From positions 1-34,803 of the forward strand of contig JAKAFU010000020.1 in the NCBI GenBank assembly GCA_021825865.1: 34,803 nt of DNA, given 5' to 3'. This DNA is from a bacterium (GTDB lineage Bacteria; SZUA-79; Acidulodesulfobacterales; Acidulodesulfobacteraceae). Shown here in pieces: positions 32,556 to 34,803 of this stretch. The position numbers were made by a program, and so were the translations under genes. The notes under the pieces were generated by a model. It searched no databases. It was not told the DNA's origin and saw nothing but the letters and a program-made list of their open reading frames with translations. Position 1 is the first letter of the stretch. Each line of letters begins with the position of its first letter.

Positions 32556-33360
32556 TTTTTGAATTAAATAAATTTTTATGAGGCTCTACTATTATTTTTT
32601 TAAATATATCGTTAGGCTTGCTTATAACCTTAATTATATGACCGACTGGCAATCCTGCCGTAAACACTCCGCCTAGTCCGGAGGTCAAAATAGTATCCCC
32701 TATATAAGCCTTCTGGGTAGAAAAAATAAATTTAATTTTTAAATATCCGTTTCCTACACCTTTCGCTATACCTACAACCCCTGTTTTTGCATCAACTACC
32801 GAAAATGCACATTTTGGATTTGTAATAGCGATAGCTTTTGAAGAATAGCGCCCTGCTTTAATAATTCTTCCTATAACTCCGCTGTCCGAAACAATTCCTT
32901 CCCCGATTTTAATTCCGCTATGCTTTCCTTTGTTTATATAAAAACTTCTGAACCACGATTGTATGCCGTGAATTGTGATAACCGCAGATATAGTTTTTTT
33001 TGAAATAATATTTCTTTTTAAATTAAGAAGTTTTCTAAGCTCACTGTTTTCTATTTTATACGTATTTAATTTATAGAGTTTTTCTTTAAGAAGATTATTT
33101 TGTTTCAAAAGAATTTTATTGTCTTTTTTTATAGATATTAAATCAATATAGTTCGAAAAAATATTGGCAGATAACTTTACCGGATAATCCGCAATTTTAT
33201 AAATAAAATATATACTGCCGTAAATATGTCCGGACAAAACACCGTTATATTTCTTGCTGTTCAAGTGAGCTAAAAATATGACGGCGGCAATAATCACGAC
33301 TAATATTAGCAAAAAAATATCTTTATTTTTTTTAAAAAATTTTTTAAACCCTTTTTGCAT
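32536..33360 (-). CDS. mreC: Rod-shape determining protein MreC
   Basis: The 274-residue protein has one N-terminal membrane segment (about 13-32), a coiled coil (about 75-115, KKDNKILLKQNNLLKEKLYKL region) and the two beta-barrel domains of MreC (ITIHGIQSWFRSFYINKGKHSGIKIGEGI split over about 129-157; VVGIAKGVGNGYLKIKF; GDTILTSGLGGVFTAGLPVGHI). MreC activates PBP2 in the periplasm. It is followed by mreD with a 20-bp overlap, and a 197-bp repeat-containing spacer separates it from mreB. Confidence 0.92.
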   Translation of the reverse strand: MQKGFKKFFKKNKDIFLLILVVIIAAVIFLAHLNSKKYNGVLSGHIYGSIYFIYKIADYPVKLSANIFSNYIDLISIKKDNKILLKQNNLLKEKLYKLNTYKIENSELRKLLNLKRNIISKKTISAVITIHGIQSWFRSFYINKGKHSGIKIGEGIVSDSGVIGRIIKAGRYSSKAIAITNPKCAFSVVDAKTGVVGIAKGVGNGYLKIKFIFSTQKAYIGDTILTSGLGGVFTAGLPVGHIIKVISKPNDIFKKIIVEPHKNLFNSKNVLIER

Positions 33361-33383
33361 GGATATTTTTATTATATTGTCGG

Positions 33384-33510
33384 TATTAAAAACCTATAAT
33401 TACTATAATTAATAGAGTATTTTTGCAGTGAATTTTATTAATTTTTTATTGGCATTATTAGAAACCTATAATTAATAGAATCTTTTTTCAGTGAATTTTA
33501 TTAATTTTTA
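33384..33510. repeat. Imperfect direct duplication in the mreB-mreC spacer
   Basis: Two copies contain ACCTATAATTA...TTAATAGA and a 21-base identical core (33426-33446 and 33489-33509, beginning CAGTGAATTTTATTAA). The first copy carries an extra 9-bp TACTATAAT unit. Confidence 0.8.
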
Positions 33511-33557
33511 AATTAATAAATATTAATAACTATTGAATATTAATGACTATTTTTACA

Positions 33558-34628
<1,071 letters not shown>

Positions 34629-34660
34629 TTATAAATTTTAGATTAATTACAGATTAAATT

Positions 34661-34740
34661 TTAGATATACATATATATATTTATAATTATTAATTTATAA
34701 TTATTAATTAGATATACATATATATTTATAATTATTAAAT
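34661..34740. repeat. Direct repeat of about 33 bp upstream of mreB
   Basis: TTAGATATACATATATAT continuing into TTTATAATTATTAA occurs at 34661-34694 and 34708-34740, differing by one AT step. TATAATTATTAAT is repeated once more between them. A TTGATT-N17-TAATTA element just upstream could be the mreB promoter but is weak. Confidence 0.7.
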
Positions 34741-34803
34741 TGAGCTTTTAGAATCAACTTAGGCTATACGGCAAATATATATTAACAATAAGCATATTAA
34801 TAG

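Overview
The window is one long, strongly AT-rich bacterial chromosome segment (roughly 30% G+C by eye). Almost every gene lies on the minus strand; larB is the only clear plus-strand gene. Gene content and order (bamD-infC-rpmI-rplT-ihfA-merR-surE-pcm-rpoS, mreBCD-mrdA-rodA, recA-pilT-recX-alaS) fit a Gram-negative of the old deltaproteobacterial lineages. Lipoprotein signals, BamD, a haem-porin and an RpoS-like sigma factor show an outer membrane. Low G+C, c-type cytochromes and an Fe-S assembly pair that looks sulfide-fed would suit an anaerobic sulfur or iron metaboliser, for example an uncultured Sva0485/Acidulodesulfobacterales-type organism. That placement is a low-confidence inference.

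From left to right: (1) 1-4336, sulfur and redox genes: a truncated outer-membrane cytochrome-porin with two near-duplicate sigma-70 promoters, tusA, an iscU-type scaffold, a NifS/IscS-like protein whose PLP lysine is arginine, and a small cytochrome c with its own terminator. (2) 4496-10605: apt behind a consensus promoter, then a polyprenyl-phosphate glycosyltransferase, a GT39/ArnT-like membrane glycosyltransferase and a fused APH-like/P-loop kinase, all carrying asparagine-rich inserts. (3) 10645-15826: rpoS, pcm, surE, merR, ihfA, rplT, rpmI and infC. This order is familiar, but pheS/pheT and thrS are missing from their usual places and infC has no ATG, GTG or TTG start. (4) 15986-23688: bamD, a LolB-like lipoprotein, a glutaredoxin-fold protein, alaS, recX, pilT and recA. 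(5) 23883-34595: cinA, pgpA, rodA, mrdA, then larE, a PpiD-like chaperone and divergent larB, which interrupt the rod-shape cluster before mreD, mreC and mreB.

The observation most worth following is the iscU/iscS-like/tusA group. The desulfurase homologue keeps the mobile-loop cysteine but has lost the PLP lysine and the substrate-binding arginine. This resembles the inactive IscS of Archaeoglobus fulgidus and suggests Fe-S assembly using free sulfide. Other unusual points are the infC start inside a perfect 14-bp palindrome, the tandem promoters sharing a spacer motif, a 17-bp perfect hairpin in the tusA leader, a RecA with a Lys/Glu/Asp repeat at its N-terminus, and widespread in-frame simple-repeat expansion.

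No rRNA, tRNA, CRISPR array, insertion sequence or prophage gene was recognised.
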